Shown one piece after another: positions 25,016 to 34,905 of a stretch of 64,000 nt of DNA; positions within the stretch are counted from its first letter, which is position 1, and each line of letters starts with the position of its first letter. Under the pieces are notes generated by a model that searched no databases, was not told where the DNA came from, and saw only the letters and a program-made list of their open reading frames with translations. Source of the DNA: Isoetes taiwanensis. Lineage: Eukaryota; Streptophyta; Lycopodiopsida; Isoetales; Isoetaceae. The position numbers and the translations under genes are program-made. The stretch covers positions 5,614,748-5,678,747 of the forward strand of contig JAJEKV010000032.1 of assembly GCA_021234155.1 (NCBI GenBank), written 5' to 3'.

Positions 25016-25625
25016 TGTTTGGGGTCCGGGCTCGGGATCGCTGAGGGGATGATCTGTGAGATCCTTGAAGTCCCGCGGGGGTAAATCCCCGAGACACTCT
25101 TGTCACGCGGGATTTTTGCTAACGGGAGGAAAGAACAAGAAAAACTTCGAGATAAAAGCGGCAATTCACGATACACAATGAAACACACAAGACACTTGTG
25201 GAGAACACGGCAATCCATTGATCAAAACAAGTGTACAATGAAGGCTCAAAGAGAGCGGTGACCGGCATGATGTCGCTCTGTAGTGACACAAAAGAACACT
25301 CGAACCCTTTTTTTGAAGGAGCAAAAATGCTACAATATATAGGAACCTAGGGTTCTCCTCACGGGCTGAATCGATCCTCATCATGACAACGTGCTCCACT
25401 ACTTGGGCACTCGAACAGGGAATGCGAAATTTGTCCAATGCCTTAGACAAAGATGTAGTGGCCCGCCAGGTGGGTCCTACCTTTGGGTCTTAAGCTTCTT
25501 GGAGGAGCTTTGACCCCGCCAAGTGGCCACCTTCATGGATCCCTCTTCTTGGACACCGTGGCGATTGGGGCCCTCGCCCTCATCAAAGCAAGTATAGACA
25601 CAGGTATGCCCTGCCTGGGCTAACA
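25016..25625 (-). repeat. 5' LTR of the gypsy element
   Basis: Termini are as in the other LTR (TG...CA on the coding strand). It is 9 bp shorter. Promoter activity would reside here; see the TATA candidate at 25,331. Confidence 0.95.
25331..25345 (-). promoter_or_regulatory. TATA-box candidate in the 5' LTR
   Basis: The minus strand reads CCTATATATTGTA about 285 bp into the LTR, and the same motif is kept in the other LTR near 14,899-14,911. It is a reasonable core promoter for the element. The call rests on motif and position only. Confidence 0.45.
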
Positions 25626-26303
25626 CTTCCCTTAAATTCTCAAAGATTCTCTCGTGATTCCTATAGATTCCCGTTGATTTGCCAAAGATTCTCTTGAGAT
25701 TCCCTTGATTTCCAAGATTCTCTTGAGATTCCCATAGATTTCAAAGATTCTCTTGAGATTCCCCATAGATTCCCTAAGATTCTCTTGAGATTCCTTTAGA
25801 TTCTCTAAGATTCTATGAAGATTCACCTAGATTCTCCAAGATTGCATCGGGATTCCTCTAGATTCTCCAAGTATTTATGAAGATTCATTTAGATTCTCAC
25901 GAGATTCCTATGGATTCCTTAGAGTTCGATCACATTGGCTCCAACTACAAACGGGGCTGTGCCAAACCACCACTCATTGGAAAGCTCTCGATGAGGGAGG
26001 AGTCCAATGGCGTGGAGTCCCACCTTCATCCAGACCCCCTCTGCAAGCTATGTACCTTTGAATGCGATTAAAGTAGGAAGGAAGCTTCATAGAAAGTCCA
26101 CTCATAAATGCTTTGCCACCTCATTACCTTTTTTATTAATGAAGGTGACACCTCACCTCCTTTAAAAAAAAATCAATTTAATATTAAAAAGTCAATGGCT
26201 AAGATTTATGCTCACCTTTTGATCTAACGGTTAAGATCTGCTACACCAAAGTCACTTTAAAGGACCTTCCTTGCACCTTCCTCATAAAAAACCAAGGGCG
26301 AGG

Positions 26304-26308
<5 letters not shown>

Positions 26309-26384
<76 letters not shown>
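26309..26384. repeat. (TA)38 microsatellite joining two elements
   Basis: A pure TA tract of 76 bp lies exactly between the truncated end of TA-linked copy 1 and the CAAGTGG start of copy 2. It is the physical junction of a head-to-tail pair. Confidence 0.95.
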
Positions 26385-26386
<2 letters not shown>

Positions 26387-28335
26387 AGTGGTTCTACTAT
26401 GAGGGACTGCACAAATTCGACCGGAAGCCAATGCAGAGTCATTCAATGAAGATTCTATAAGCATTTCCCTAGGCTCTTTATGAATCCTATGTTAACAAAG
26501 ATTCTTTTTAGAAGCTCCTAGATTTCCAAAGATTATGCCAAGATTCTCCAAGATTCTATAGAGATTTCCCTAGATTCTATGAAGATTTCCCTAGATTTCC
26601 CAAGATTCTATCAAGATTCTTAAAGATTTTATGAACATTCCCTTAATTCCCCTAGGTTCCCAAAGATTCTCTTGATATTCGTCTAGATTCCCAAAGATTA
26701 TCCCAAGACTCCTCTAGATTCCCCAAAATTCTATGTAGTTCTATTGAATTCTCCAAGATTTGATGAAGATTCTCCTAGATTCCTTTAGATTATAGGAAAA
26801 TTCTCCATGATTCTCCAAGATTCCATCATGATTTCACTAGATTCTCAAAGCTTTTAGAAAGATTCCTTTAGATTCCCAAAGATTCTCTTAAGATTCCTCT
26901 ATTCTCTAAGATCCTATGAAGATTCCCTTAGACTTGACATGATTCCATCAAGATTCCTCTAGATTCTTAAAGATTCTATAAAGATTCCCTTAGATTCCCT
27001 TAAATTCTCAAAGATTCTCTAAGTGATTCCTATAGATTCCGTTGATTTTCCAAAGATTCTCTTGAGATTCCCTTCGATTTCCAAGATTCTCTTGAGATTC
27101 CCATAGATTTCCAAAGATTCTCTTGAGATTCCCATAGATTCCCTTAGATTCTCTTGAGATTCCTTTAGATTCTCTAAGATTCTATGAAGATTCAAATAGA
27201 TTCTACAAGATTGCATCGAGGGATTCCTCTAGATTCTCCAAGTATTTATGAAGATTCCTTTAGATTCTCTTCGAGATTCCTATGATTCCATCATGATTTC
27301 AATAGATTCTCAAAGATTTTAGATAGATTCCTTTAGATTCCCAAAGATTCTCTTAAGATTCCTCTATTCTCTAAGTTCCTATGAAGATTCCCTTAGACTT
27401 GACATGATTCCATCAAGATTCCTCTAGATTCTTAAAGATTCTATAAAGATTCCCTTAGATTCCCTTAAATTCTCAAAGATTCTCTCATGATTCCTATAGA
27501 TTCCCCGTTGATTTGCCAAAGATTCTCTTGAGATTCCCTTCCGATTTCAAGATTCTCTTGAGATTCCCATAGATTTCCAAAGATTCTCTTGAGATTCCCA
27601 TAGATTCCCTAAGATTCTCTTGAGATTCCTTTAGATTCTCTAAGATTCTATGAAGATTCACCTAGATTCTCCAAGATTGCATCGAGGTTCCTCTAGATTC
27701 TCCAAGTATTTATGAAGATTCATTTAGATTCTCTGAGATTCCTATGGATTCCTTAGAGTTCGATCACATTGGCTCCAACTACAACTTTAACCCGTGCCCA
27801 AACCACCACTCATTGGAAAGCTCTCGATGAGAGGAGTCCAATGGCGTGGAATCCCACCTTCATCCGACCCCTCACCCAAGCTATGTGTACCTTTGAATGC
27901 GATTTAAATGTAAGGAAGCTTCATAGAAAGTCCACTCATAAATGCTTTGCCACCTCATTACCTTTTTTATTAATGAAGGTGACACCTCACCTCCTTTAAA
28001 AAAAATCAATTTAATATTAAAAAGTCAATGGCTAAGATTTATGCTCACCTTTTGATCTAACGGTTAAAGATCTGCTACACCAAAGTCACTTTAAAAGGAC
28101 CTTCCTTGCACCTTCCTCATAAAAACCAAGGGCTAGGATTTATCCTCCCCTTTGATCCAACGGTCAGGGATGTGGTGCATGCCCCCATGCATGACCCATG
28201 CATGCCTCCATGCATGCCCATAAGGAATGGATGGCTCTGATGCTGCCACCTCACTGGACCCAATTTAAACGGACGACATCCGGGCATGTAAGAATCAAAC
28301 ACATTATATAGAAAAGTTTATGATATACCTTTATA
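26385..28335 (+). mobile_element. TA-linked element copy 2
   Basis: Begins CAAGTGGTTCTACTATGAGG. Its AGATTC-repeat body runs to about 27,760 and contains an internal duplication of roughly 470 bp: the segment with GACTTGACATGATTCCATC occurs near 26,930 and again near 27,395. The unique tail follows: GATCACATTGGCTCC, the CTCATTGGAAAGCTCTCGA block, TTTGATCTAACGGTTAA, a cluster of CATGCATG palindromes (28,170-28,225) and the TATAGAAAAGTTTATGATA end. The terminal AACTGATATA is replaced by unrelated sequence after TTTATATATAC. Open frames inside (for example 27,019-27,216 minus) only translate the repeat. Confidence 0.8.
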
Positions 28336-30598
28336 TATACAAAAAATTTATCGCGTGCCAAGGCCACCGTAAATTTCTTTGTTCGACACCTGGTAAAAAG
28401 ATATTGGGTGTAAAAAAAGAAAATAGTGCAAAATGTACCAACTTGCAAAAGAAAATTCATGAGGGCATAAAAAAGATACTCAGTTATATACCTTTGGAAT
28501 GGTGCGAAAAATTTCTTGAAATGCAAGACCTAATAGTGAAGAATTTGTGTAAGTAGATTCCCTTGTATTGACTTATGTACGTCGGATTTGTGTGGGTATG
28601 AATTTGAGAAGGAGGGGACTTACATCATGTTCTTGTCTCGTGTTTTTTACGCCCATAGAATAGGCGAGGATTGAGAACATGGATTTTGTTCCATGGTTTC
28701 CCTCATATAAGCTTTTTTTTTCCATTTACACTTTAGGGTTCGGTTGAAAAAAAGAGGTGATTCCACTATGCAAAACTTATGTTGTAACATGTCGTAAACA
28801 TCTAGTCCCATATAAAAAATATCAGAACAAAATAGTTTCAAATGTTTGCTACTTTCTCAATTAAATTGTTAGATATCGTTGTTTAATTTTATCCACGGCC
28901 AACAAATGCTTAACCATCTCCTCCAACACATTTTTGGGTCTTCTTACGCTAATCTTCCTTTTCCATTATAACTAATCTGTCTCCAGTTCCAAAAGCTGTC
29001 CTTTCTTAAGTTTTGCACATATGTGCTCTCTACAATATGATACTTTGGTGAGTCTGGAATACCGATTGCACTTCAAAATCGAAAGTAGAACAAATATACT
29101 TTAAAATGCCACCCTAGACAATGGGAATACCGGCAAAAACGAGGAAGGAGAGACAAAATACGACCACGGATGTTAACAAACAAAAACCGGCTTAATCTAT
29201 TTCTCCAAGAATATCTCATTGCTTTGGTCCTTAAATGCTCTGCCTATCATGCCAATTTACTTAGATAAACAAATGCGGGACGTGACATGTGGATGTGCTT
29301 GAGCATGTATATTGCCAATGTGTGATGAAGTCCCCAATATCCAATGATGCACCACACTACTTATTCTGGATGTTAACAAACAAATAATTTGTTTCTCCAA
29401 TCATACCTCATTGCTTTGGTACTTAAACGTTACAGCCCTATCATGCCAATTCACTTAGACAAACAAATCCGAGACGCGCATGTGGATGGGCTTGAGCATG
29501 TTTATTGCCAATGTGTAATGATGACCCCAATGCCGGAACATATAAAACAAACAACCAATAAAGCAAAATATAGAGACAACCTGCACATTTGATTTTGTGC
29601 AATTACGCTTCGAATCTGAGACCATCAGATATAATACACAATAACTATATTTCCAGCAATTAATGTAGATAGAACAGAACTCTGTTCTCAAACGTCCAAG
29701 CTAATGCGCCTCATGTCAACATACTCAAGAAACATATTGGGGACAGAAAAAGAACCTCCGAGAGAAGCTTGCATGAAGCAAATCAACAAAATTTCAGCAA
29801 TGTGCTTATGCCAACTGCACCCAATCTTGACTAACCTGGAAGCATATATCTGCAAGGAGAAATATACCGCATTAGAAAAAGGAGGATCTTTTACACGCAG
29901 AATGATTAAATCGACTTTCTATTCTTGAGCATGAGACATTTTCTTTTATTTTAAGTAACACCCAGTTAGAAATGAAACGCATATCGGAGAAAAAACAAAT
30001 AAAAATAACCCTTCTATAAATCACAAATAGAAAAAGCCAAACAAAGATATAGCCCAGAATTTCTGGAACTGGTAGCAACCACCTTAACATAACATCATAA
30101 CATCTTGAAATAGAGAGCTCGACTCATAGCACAAATATTGGAAACTCAAATTTTAGCTGTCATTAAGAACTAGAATAGATTCTATTATCTAACTCCGCTT
30201 TAAAACACATAATGATCCTCTATAGAGAGTGGCAAGAAATAGCATCGATTTATACCTATATCGCCTGGCCGAAAGTTTTAGGGATTCGAGTTGTCCACGT
30301 AATGGTTGGAGTAACCTGGGTATTCCATCATTAGTGTCTCATAATGACCGAAAAAAAAAAACTATAATCAAAGATAATACACATAACAGGTAACCACAAT
30401 ATTTGACTGCAAAGTAGAGTACATAAATGATAATGAAATTTCCCATACGAATTGCTTGTAGCAGCCTGTCCAATGTTAATTGTATATCCAAATGAAGCCA
30501 GCTATTATGCTATAGAAGAAGTGACAAAGACTGCCAACATTTGGAAAGACACAATGAAGAACAAAACAAAGAAATAAAAGCAAATCCAATGAACATAC
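28336..30598. other. Region with no supported gene
   Basis: AT-rich sequence between TA-linked copy 2 and the minus-strand gene fragments. Apart from the tandem pair at 29,168-29,545 I see no family match. Short open frames (28,320-28,556 plus, 29,704-29,928 plus, 29,872-30,090 minus) lack support. Confidence 0.45.
29168..29545. repeat. Diverged tandem duplication, 200-bp period
   Basis: Both copies start with GGATGTTAACAAACAAA (29,168 and 29,368). They share TTTCTCCAA, CTCATTGCTTTGG, TATCATGCCAATT and GCTTGAGCATGT blocks. Copy 2 is open in plus through PIMPIHLDKQIRD; copy 1 reads a similar peptide with disruptions. The original unit might have been a coding or untranslated exon, but I do not recognise it. 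Confidence 0.85.
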
Positions 30599-30667
30599 CT
30601 CTGGTGATATTGCACGATGTATGAGTTGCACATTGTTGTGCAGAAAACCAAGACTCTCACCAAGCTC
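30599..30667 (-). CDS. SCY1-like (SCYL2-type) kinase exon fragment
   Basis: This 69-bp frame is bounded by a canonical acceptor (ATACAG) and donor (GTATGT). It reads ELGESLGFLHNNV and then QLIHRAISPE. The pattern L-x-F-L-H-N-N-x-x-L-I-H-R-A-(I/V/L)-S-P-E is typical of plant SCY1-like (SCYL2/SCY2) pseudokinases, where it replaces the catalytic HRD-loop region of active kinases. SCYL2 proteins act in clathrin-dependent Golgi/endosome traffic. I found no neighbouring SCYL exon; instead an LRR of another family lies 120 bp upstream on the same strand, in an incompatible phase. It is probably a captured or stranded exon. The family call is fairly good for so short a piece. Confidence 0.6.
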
Positions 30668-30786
30668 CTGTATTCATGCAACCGAATGTCCCCAATTAGG
30701 ACTTTATTTCCAAGATACCTGAATAGTACCATAACTATATGAGCTGCCAGATGGGTAAAACGAGGAGGAGAGTGTGATGTTCTTAC

Positions 30787-31200
30787 AACTCTTGTAAACG
30801 TGGAGGCAACTGAAATGGTATCATTTGACCGAGATGATTGTTGCTCAGGTCTCTGAAATTACAATGTTTGGCATGTAGTCTAAGAAGAAAAAAGTTGAGA
30901 AGATACATTTGAGTGTGGGAAAAGTGCCTTCACAAATTAAGAGATTGTTGAACTTGGTCAATGAAGTACCCAAAAGAACCATGAAGCTTGAGGTTGGGAA
31001 GGCGTGTCGAGATCACAATATACATTGAAATTGATATTTGATTAGATAAACAAAATGGCATTGTGTTATACAACCTAATTACTTACATTGCAACAATCTT
31101 TGTTTCGAGCATTGGACTCCTTTGTCATAAATCCCCGCATGGAGTTACGCTTTGGAGAATTCCATCCCAAAAGAGGAGGCTGACTACAAACCGGCGTAGA
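30787..31200 (-). pseudogene. STRUBBELIG-type LRR receptor fragment (LRR exons)
   Basis: Two minus-strand exons join in frame: about 31,020-30,934, containing LPNLKLHGSFGYFIDQ, donor GTGAAG; and 30,852-30,787, acceptor TTTCAG, reading DLSNNHLGQMIPFQLPPRL and QEL, donor GTAAGA. The G-x-L-G-Y start of the first repeat and the I-P-F/Y-Q-L-P-P pattern of the second are characteristic of STRUBBELIG-receptor-family (SRF) kinases, plasma-membrane receptors with a short LRR ectodomain. A segment near 31,090-31,190 (LLGWNSPKR, NKDCCNV) could be the eroded N-terminal LRR cap, which normally has a D-P-C-x-W motif. No kinase domain or transmembrane segment follows; instead an SCYL-like exon does. I infer a partial, non-functional copy. 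Confidence 0.6.
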
Positions 31201-31969
31201 GTCTTAAGAGCAACAACTACAGAAAAGCAAAGGCGGTGATTATGATGGCTAATTAACTTCTTACACCCACATAGCGGCGTTAATGGCCATTGCTTTTACC
31301 ATCTTGTGGGTCTCAATATTACTGGTTGCATATGATAATATAAACACTAAAGCCATCAAAAGCATCCATTTGTGAACCATTTCTATAAATCTAGAAGAAT
31401 GCGGATCATATCTGCGATGGATCTTGAGTTGATGGTCACATGTAGCCTCCATTTAGATAAGTTGAAAGGAACCCACTTCATTTTCTTGAACCGTAACGGC
31501 GAAAATATGAAGCAAAGCATATGAAAAAACGCAATTGATAATATGACACGGAAGATCATTTATATGAAATTCTCAAAGCATCGAAGAGGATCGCGAAATG
31601 CCGGGCTTGGCCAGTGGTGTCGATGTGCCACCTGAGCTACAGGCAAGGATAAATATTATTAATGGCAAGCTTGGGCACTTGTCTAGAGATGCTTCCATGG
31701 ATTTGGGTCCCAAAGCATTTTTGCCTTGTTGTCTAAAAAGCATGAAATGCAGTTTTAGAAGAATAGAATAGAATAGAAGGTAAACACATTGTCTTTTTAC
31801 GAGAACCCATCTCGGGAGATATACCAAGATAAGCTACTGTTGCATCCGTGCATACAACTTAAGGTTAGGTAGCGTGGTAGACCCATCTGGGGAAGAAACC
31901 ACTGTACCCCCATTGCCCATTGTAATTGTCTTGAATAAATCATCTAACCCACCGCTCTTGCTCTCATGA

Positions 31970-32371
31970 TTATTGTAATGCCCGTGCCCATCCATTATGA
32001 AAGAGTATGAGATCATCTGCATTACCCCTATCATTCCTGTTTTCAATTCTAATCCATGCTTTGGGCGCAAAGAAATTTCTTCCCCTTGAGGAAGAACAAA
32101 TCTTCATGGATATGACCATTTCCACACCGGGCATAAAAAGCGCGTGACGAATAATATATGGAATAACCATACCTAACCGGATCACCAAGTCTTTGACCCG
32201 GCCAATCGGTTTCAAAATCTCATCTATTATCTGCTGATTTGCCACAACCGGATCTTCATCGATGGACCCTTGAAATCTGGCGCTTATGAATGGGGCGCAA
32301 CATCGCCAAGGTATGTCGCCATAGCAAGAAACCGGATCCATGGCGGCGGATTGCTTGGAGAGTAAATGCAT
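31970..32371 (-). CDS. Hypothetical 133-codon frame or first exon
   Basis: The minus frame starts at 32,371, with an internal ATG at 32,341. It reads acidic/hydrophobic sequence including GSIDEDPVVANQQIIDEIL and KPIGRVKDLVIRLG. A good donor (GTATGG) follows RL at about 32,174, so the real coding part could be a 5' exon of about 55-65 codons rather than the full open frame. Composition looks more protein-like than surrounding frames. I do not recognise a family. It lies upstream of, and on the same strand as, the LRR and SCYL fragments and could be the first exon of the same chimeric locus. Confidence 0.3.
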   Translation of the reverse strand: MHLLSKQSAAMDPVSCYGDIPWRCCAPFISARFQGSIDEDPVVANQQIIDEILKPIGRVKDLVIRLGMVIPYIIRHALFMPGVEMVISMKICSSSRGRNFFAPKAWIRIENRNDRGNADDLILFHNGWARALQ

Positions 32372-32541
32372 AGTAGTAGAGGGATTGCTTCGGAAGCAAG
32401 AAAGCCTGTGTCGCCATTATTTATTTAATTTTCATTTATGCTTTTTTTTTTCAAGGACAGGTGGCATGCTCACATCTTTTTCTGGCGAAAAAATATTAGG
32501 TTCAAACAAAAAACCCAACTGCCTTATATATGTTTAGATAA

Positions 32542-32544
<3 letters not shown>

Positions 32545-32627
<83 letters not shown>
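32545..32627. repeat. (TA)n microsatellite, about 41 repeats
   Basis: A pure tract preceded by AGATAACTGATATA, which resembles the right terminus of a TA-linked element, and followed at once by the CAAGTGG start of copy 3. Confidence 0.95.
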
Positions 32628-32629
<2 letters not shown>

Positions 32630-34131
32630 AGTGGTTCTACTATGAGGGACTGCACAAATTCGACCGGAAGCCAATGCAGAGTCATTCAATGAAGATTCTA
32701 TAAGCATTTCCCTAGGCTCTTTATGAATCCTATGTTAACAAAGATTCTTTTTAGAAGCTCCTAGATTTCCAAAGATTATGCCAAGATTCTCCAAGATTCT
32801 ATAGAGATTTCCCTAGATTCTATGAAGATTTCCCTAGATTTCCCAAGATTCTATCAAGATTCTTAAAGATTTTATGAACATTCCCTTAATTCCCCTAGGT
32901 TCCCAAAGATTCTCTTGATATTCGTCTAGATTCCCAAAGATTATCCCAAGACTCCTCTAGATTCCCCAAAATTCTATGTAGTTCTATTGAATTCTCCAAG
33001 ATTTGATGAAGATTCTCCTAGATTCCTTTAGATTATAGGAAAATTCTCCATGATTCTCCAAGATTCCATCATGATTTCACTAGATTCTCAAAGCTTTTAG
33101 AAAGATTCCTTTAGATTCCCAAAGATTCTCTTAAGATTCCTCTATTCTCTAAGATCCTATGAAGATTCCCTTAGACTTGACATGATTCCATCAAGATTCC
33201 TCTAGATTCTTAAAGATTCTATAAAGATTCCCTTAGATTCCCTTAAATTCTCAAAGATTCTCTCGTGATTCCTATAGATTCCCGTTGATTTGCCAAAGAT
33301 TCTCTTGAGATTCCCTTCGATTTCCAAGATTCTCTTGAGATTCCCATAGATTTCCAAAGATTCTCTTGAGATTCCCATAGATTCCCTTAGATTCTCTTGA
33401 GATTCCTTTAGATTCTCTAAGATTCTATGAAGATTCACCTAGATTCTCCAAGATTGCATCAGGATTCCTCTAGATTCTCCAAGTATTTATGAAGATTCAT
33501 TTAGATTCTCTCGAGATTCCTATGGATTCCCTTAGAGTTCGATCACATTGGCTCCAACTACAGCGGGCTGTGCCAAACCACCACTCATTGGAAAGCTCTC
33601 GATGAGAGGAGTCCAATGGCGTGGATCCCACCTTCATCCGAGCCCCTCTCAGTTTTTCTATGTACCTTTGAATGCGATTTAAGCGGAAGGAAGCTTCATA
33701 GAAAGTCCACTCATAAATGCTTTGCCACCTCATTACCTTTTTTTATTAATGAAGGTGACACCTCACCTCCTTTAAAAAAAAAAAATCAATTTAATATTAA
33801 AAAGTCAATGGCTAAGATTTATGCTCACCTTTTGATCTAACTGGTTAAGATCCGCTACACCAAAGTCACTTTAAAGGACCTTCCTTGCACCTTCCTCATA
33901 AAAACCAAGGGCTAGGATTTATCCTCCCCTTTTGATCAACGGTCCGGGGATGTGGTGCATGCCCCATGCATGACCCATGCATGCCTCCATGCATGCCCAT
34001 AAGGAATGGATGGCTCGATCTTTGCCACCTCACTGGACCCAATTTAAACGGACGACATCCGGGCATGTAAGAATCAAACACATTATATAGAAAAGTTTAT
34101 GATATACCTTTATATATATAACTGATATCTG
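32628..34131 (+). mobile_element. TA-linked element copy 3, most intact
   Basis: The whole architecture is present: CAAGTGGTTCTACTATG start, 0.9-kb AGATTC body, unique tail with TTTGATCTAACTGG, CATGCATG cluster (33,955-34,005) and the TATATATATAACTGATAT end. It is about 1.5 kb excluding the (TA)n. No internal coding domain was seen. The minus frame at 33,202-33,438 just translates the AGATTC repeat. This copy is the best reference for the family in the window. Confidence 0.82.
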
Positions 34132-34654
34132 TTATATATATACAATTATATAAGCTGCCCCCTTATACATAGACGCCGAAGTGTCGCCATATAGACCGTC
34201 TAGATCTGAGATCTAACGGCCCTGATGGAGCCACGTTAATCCAACCAAGCACCCCTTAAAATGGCGCCACGTCGATGGTGCCTTTAATTGGTTTCAGGTT
34301 GTCATTTCGACATTGAATTTTGGGGCCATTCAGCATTAAATTTTATGTAGGGCGGGGGTTTTGCATTGGGGATGGGTCGGGCACATTTTTTAATTTAAAT
34401 GTGGGGTATAAATAATGAACGTAAGGAATACGCCATCTGATATGTTTACTGCTGGTTTTTATGATTACCGCCGCGGGATAATTAATGCCACCTTTAAAAG
34501 ATAAGTTAGCACCTCGTCGTCTTATGGTTTTTTTTTTTTAAATTTTTTCGCTTTAATAATGACGTGTCAAAGAAGCCATAATCCATGCCAAAGACATCTG
34601 ATATTGCATTATTGAAATTCGTTTCTTTTTATGCTCTGCCGCCATAGCCACATT

Positions 34655-34905
34655 CGAGATCCTTGTTTGGGAGCAATGCCTCTGTTTCTATTTCTTCGCT
34701 GCAGAGATCCTTCTAGGTATGGCGCAGCTTGCAGAAATGCTTCGGATATAGTTTGGAGCGGTGGCTTCATCACAGTTTTCTTTTTCCTTCCGAGATCCTT
34801 GTTTGGGAGCAATGTCGGTGTTTCTATTTCTCCACAGTGGGGAGCCTTCTAGCTATCTTTAAGCTTGCGGAGATGCGCCAGATATATTATGGAGCTGTGG
34901 TTTAT
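34655..34905. repeat. Diverged tandem duplication, 136-bp period
   Basis: CGAGATCCTTGTTTGGGAGC occurs at 34,655 and 34,791. Each copy continues through TTTCTATTTCT, an AGATCCTTCTAG/GAGCCTTCTAG block and a GGAGCKGTGG end. Copies are about 112 bp, with roughly a fifth of positions changed. Confidence 0.85.

Larger units (their letters stand above)
14571..25625 (-). mobile_element. Ty3/gypsy LTR retrotransposon, full length but decayed
   Basis: Two LTRs of 619 and 610 bp flank an internal region whose coding strand is minus. Order on that strand: LTR, primer-binding-site candidate, gag, RT, RNase H, integrase, a long 3' region, polypurine tract, LTR. RT before integrase is the Ty3/gypsy (Metaviridae) order. 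It inserted into a TA-linked element: the flanks ATTCC (left) and CTTCC (right) are a 5-bp target duplication with one mismatch, and joining the outer sequences restores the order seen in other copies of that element. Every coding domain is broken by stops and frame changes, so the copy cannot make its own proteins. The LTRs still share long identical blocks, with differences concentrated in short patches, which suggests moderate age. Confidence 0.93.
13495..26308 (+). mobile_element. TA-linked element copy 1, split by the gypsy insertion
   Basis: The element starts at a (TA)n tract with CAAGTGGTTCTACTATGAGG. It then carries about 1 kb of AGATTC-type repeats, the unique GATCACATTGGCTCC segment and the TTTGATCTAACGGTTAAG segment. 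Bases 14,571-25,625 are a later LTR-retrotransposon insertion; the element resumes at 25,626. Its last 230 bp (the CATGCATG cluster and the AACTGATATA end seen in other copies) are missing: it stops at 26,308 where the (TA)n of copy 2 begins. No terminal inverted repeats or protein-coding domain were seen, so it is probably non-autonomous. The design, an insertion tied to (TA)n without terminal inverted repeats, resembles the Micron elements described in rice; that link is my inference. Confidence 0.75.

Noticed and set aside
34655-34905. Duplicated coding exon
   Set aside because: Frames differ between the two copies and include stops; only DNA-level similarity is supported.
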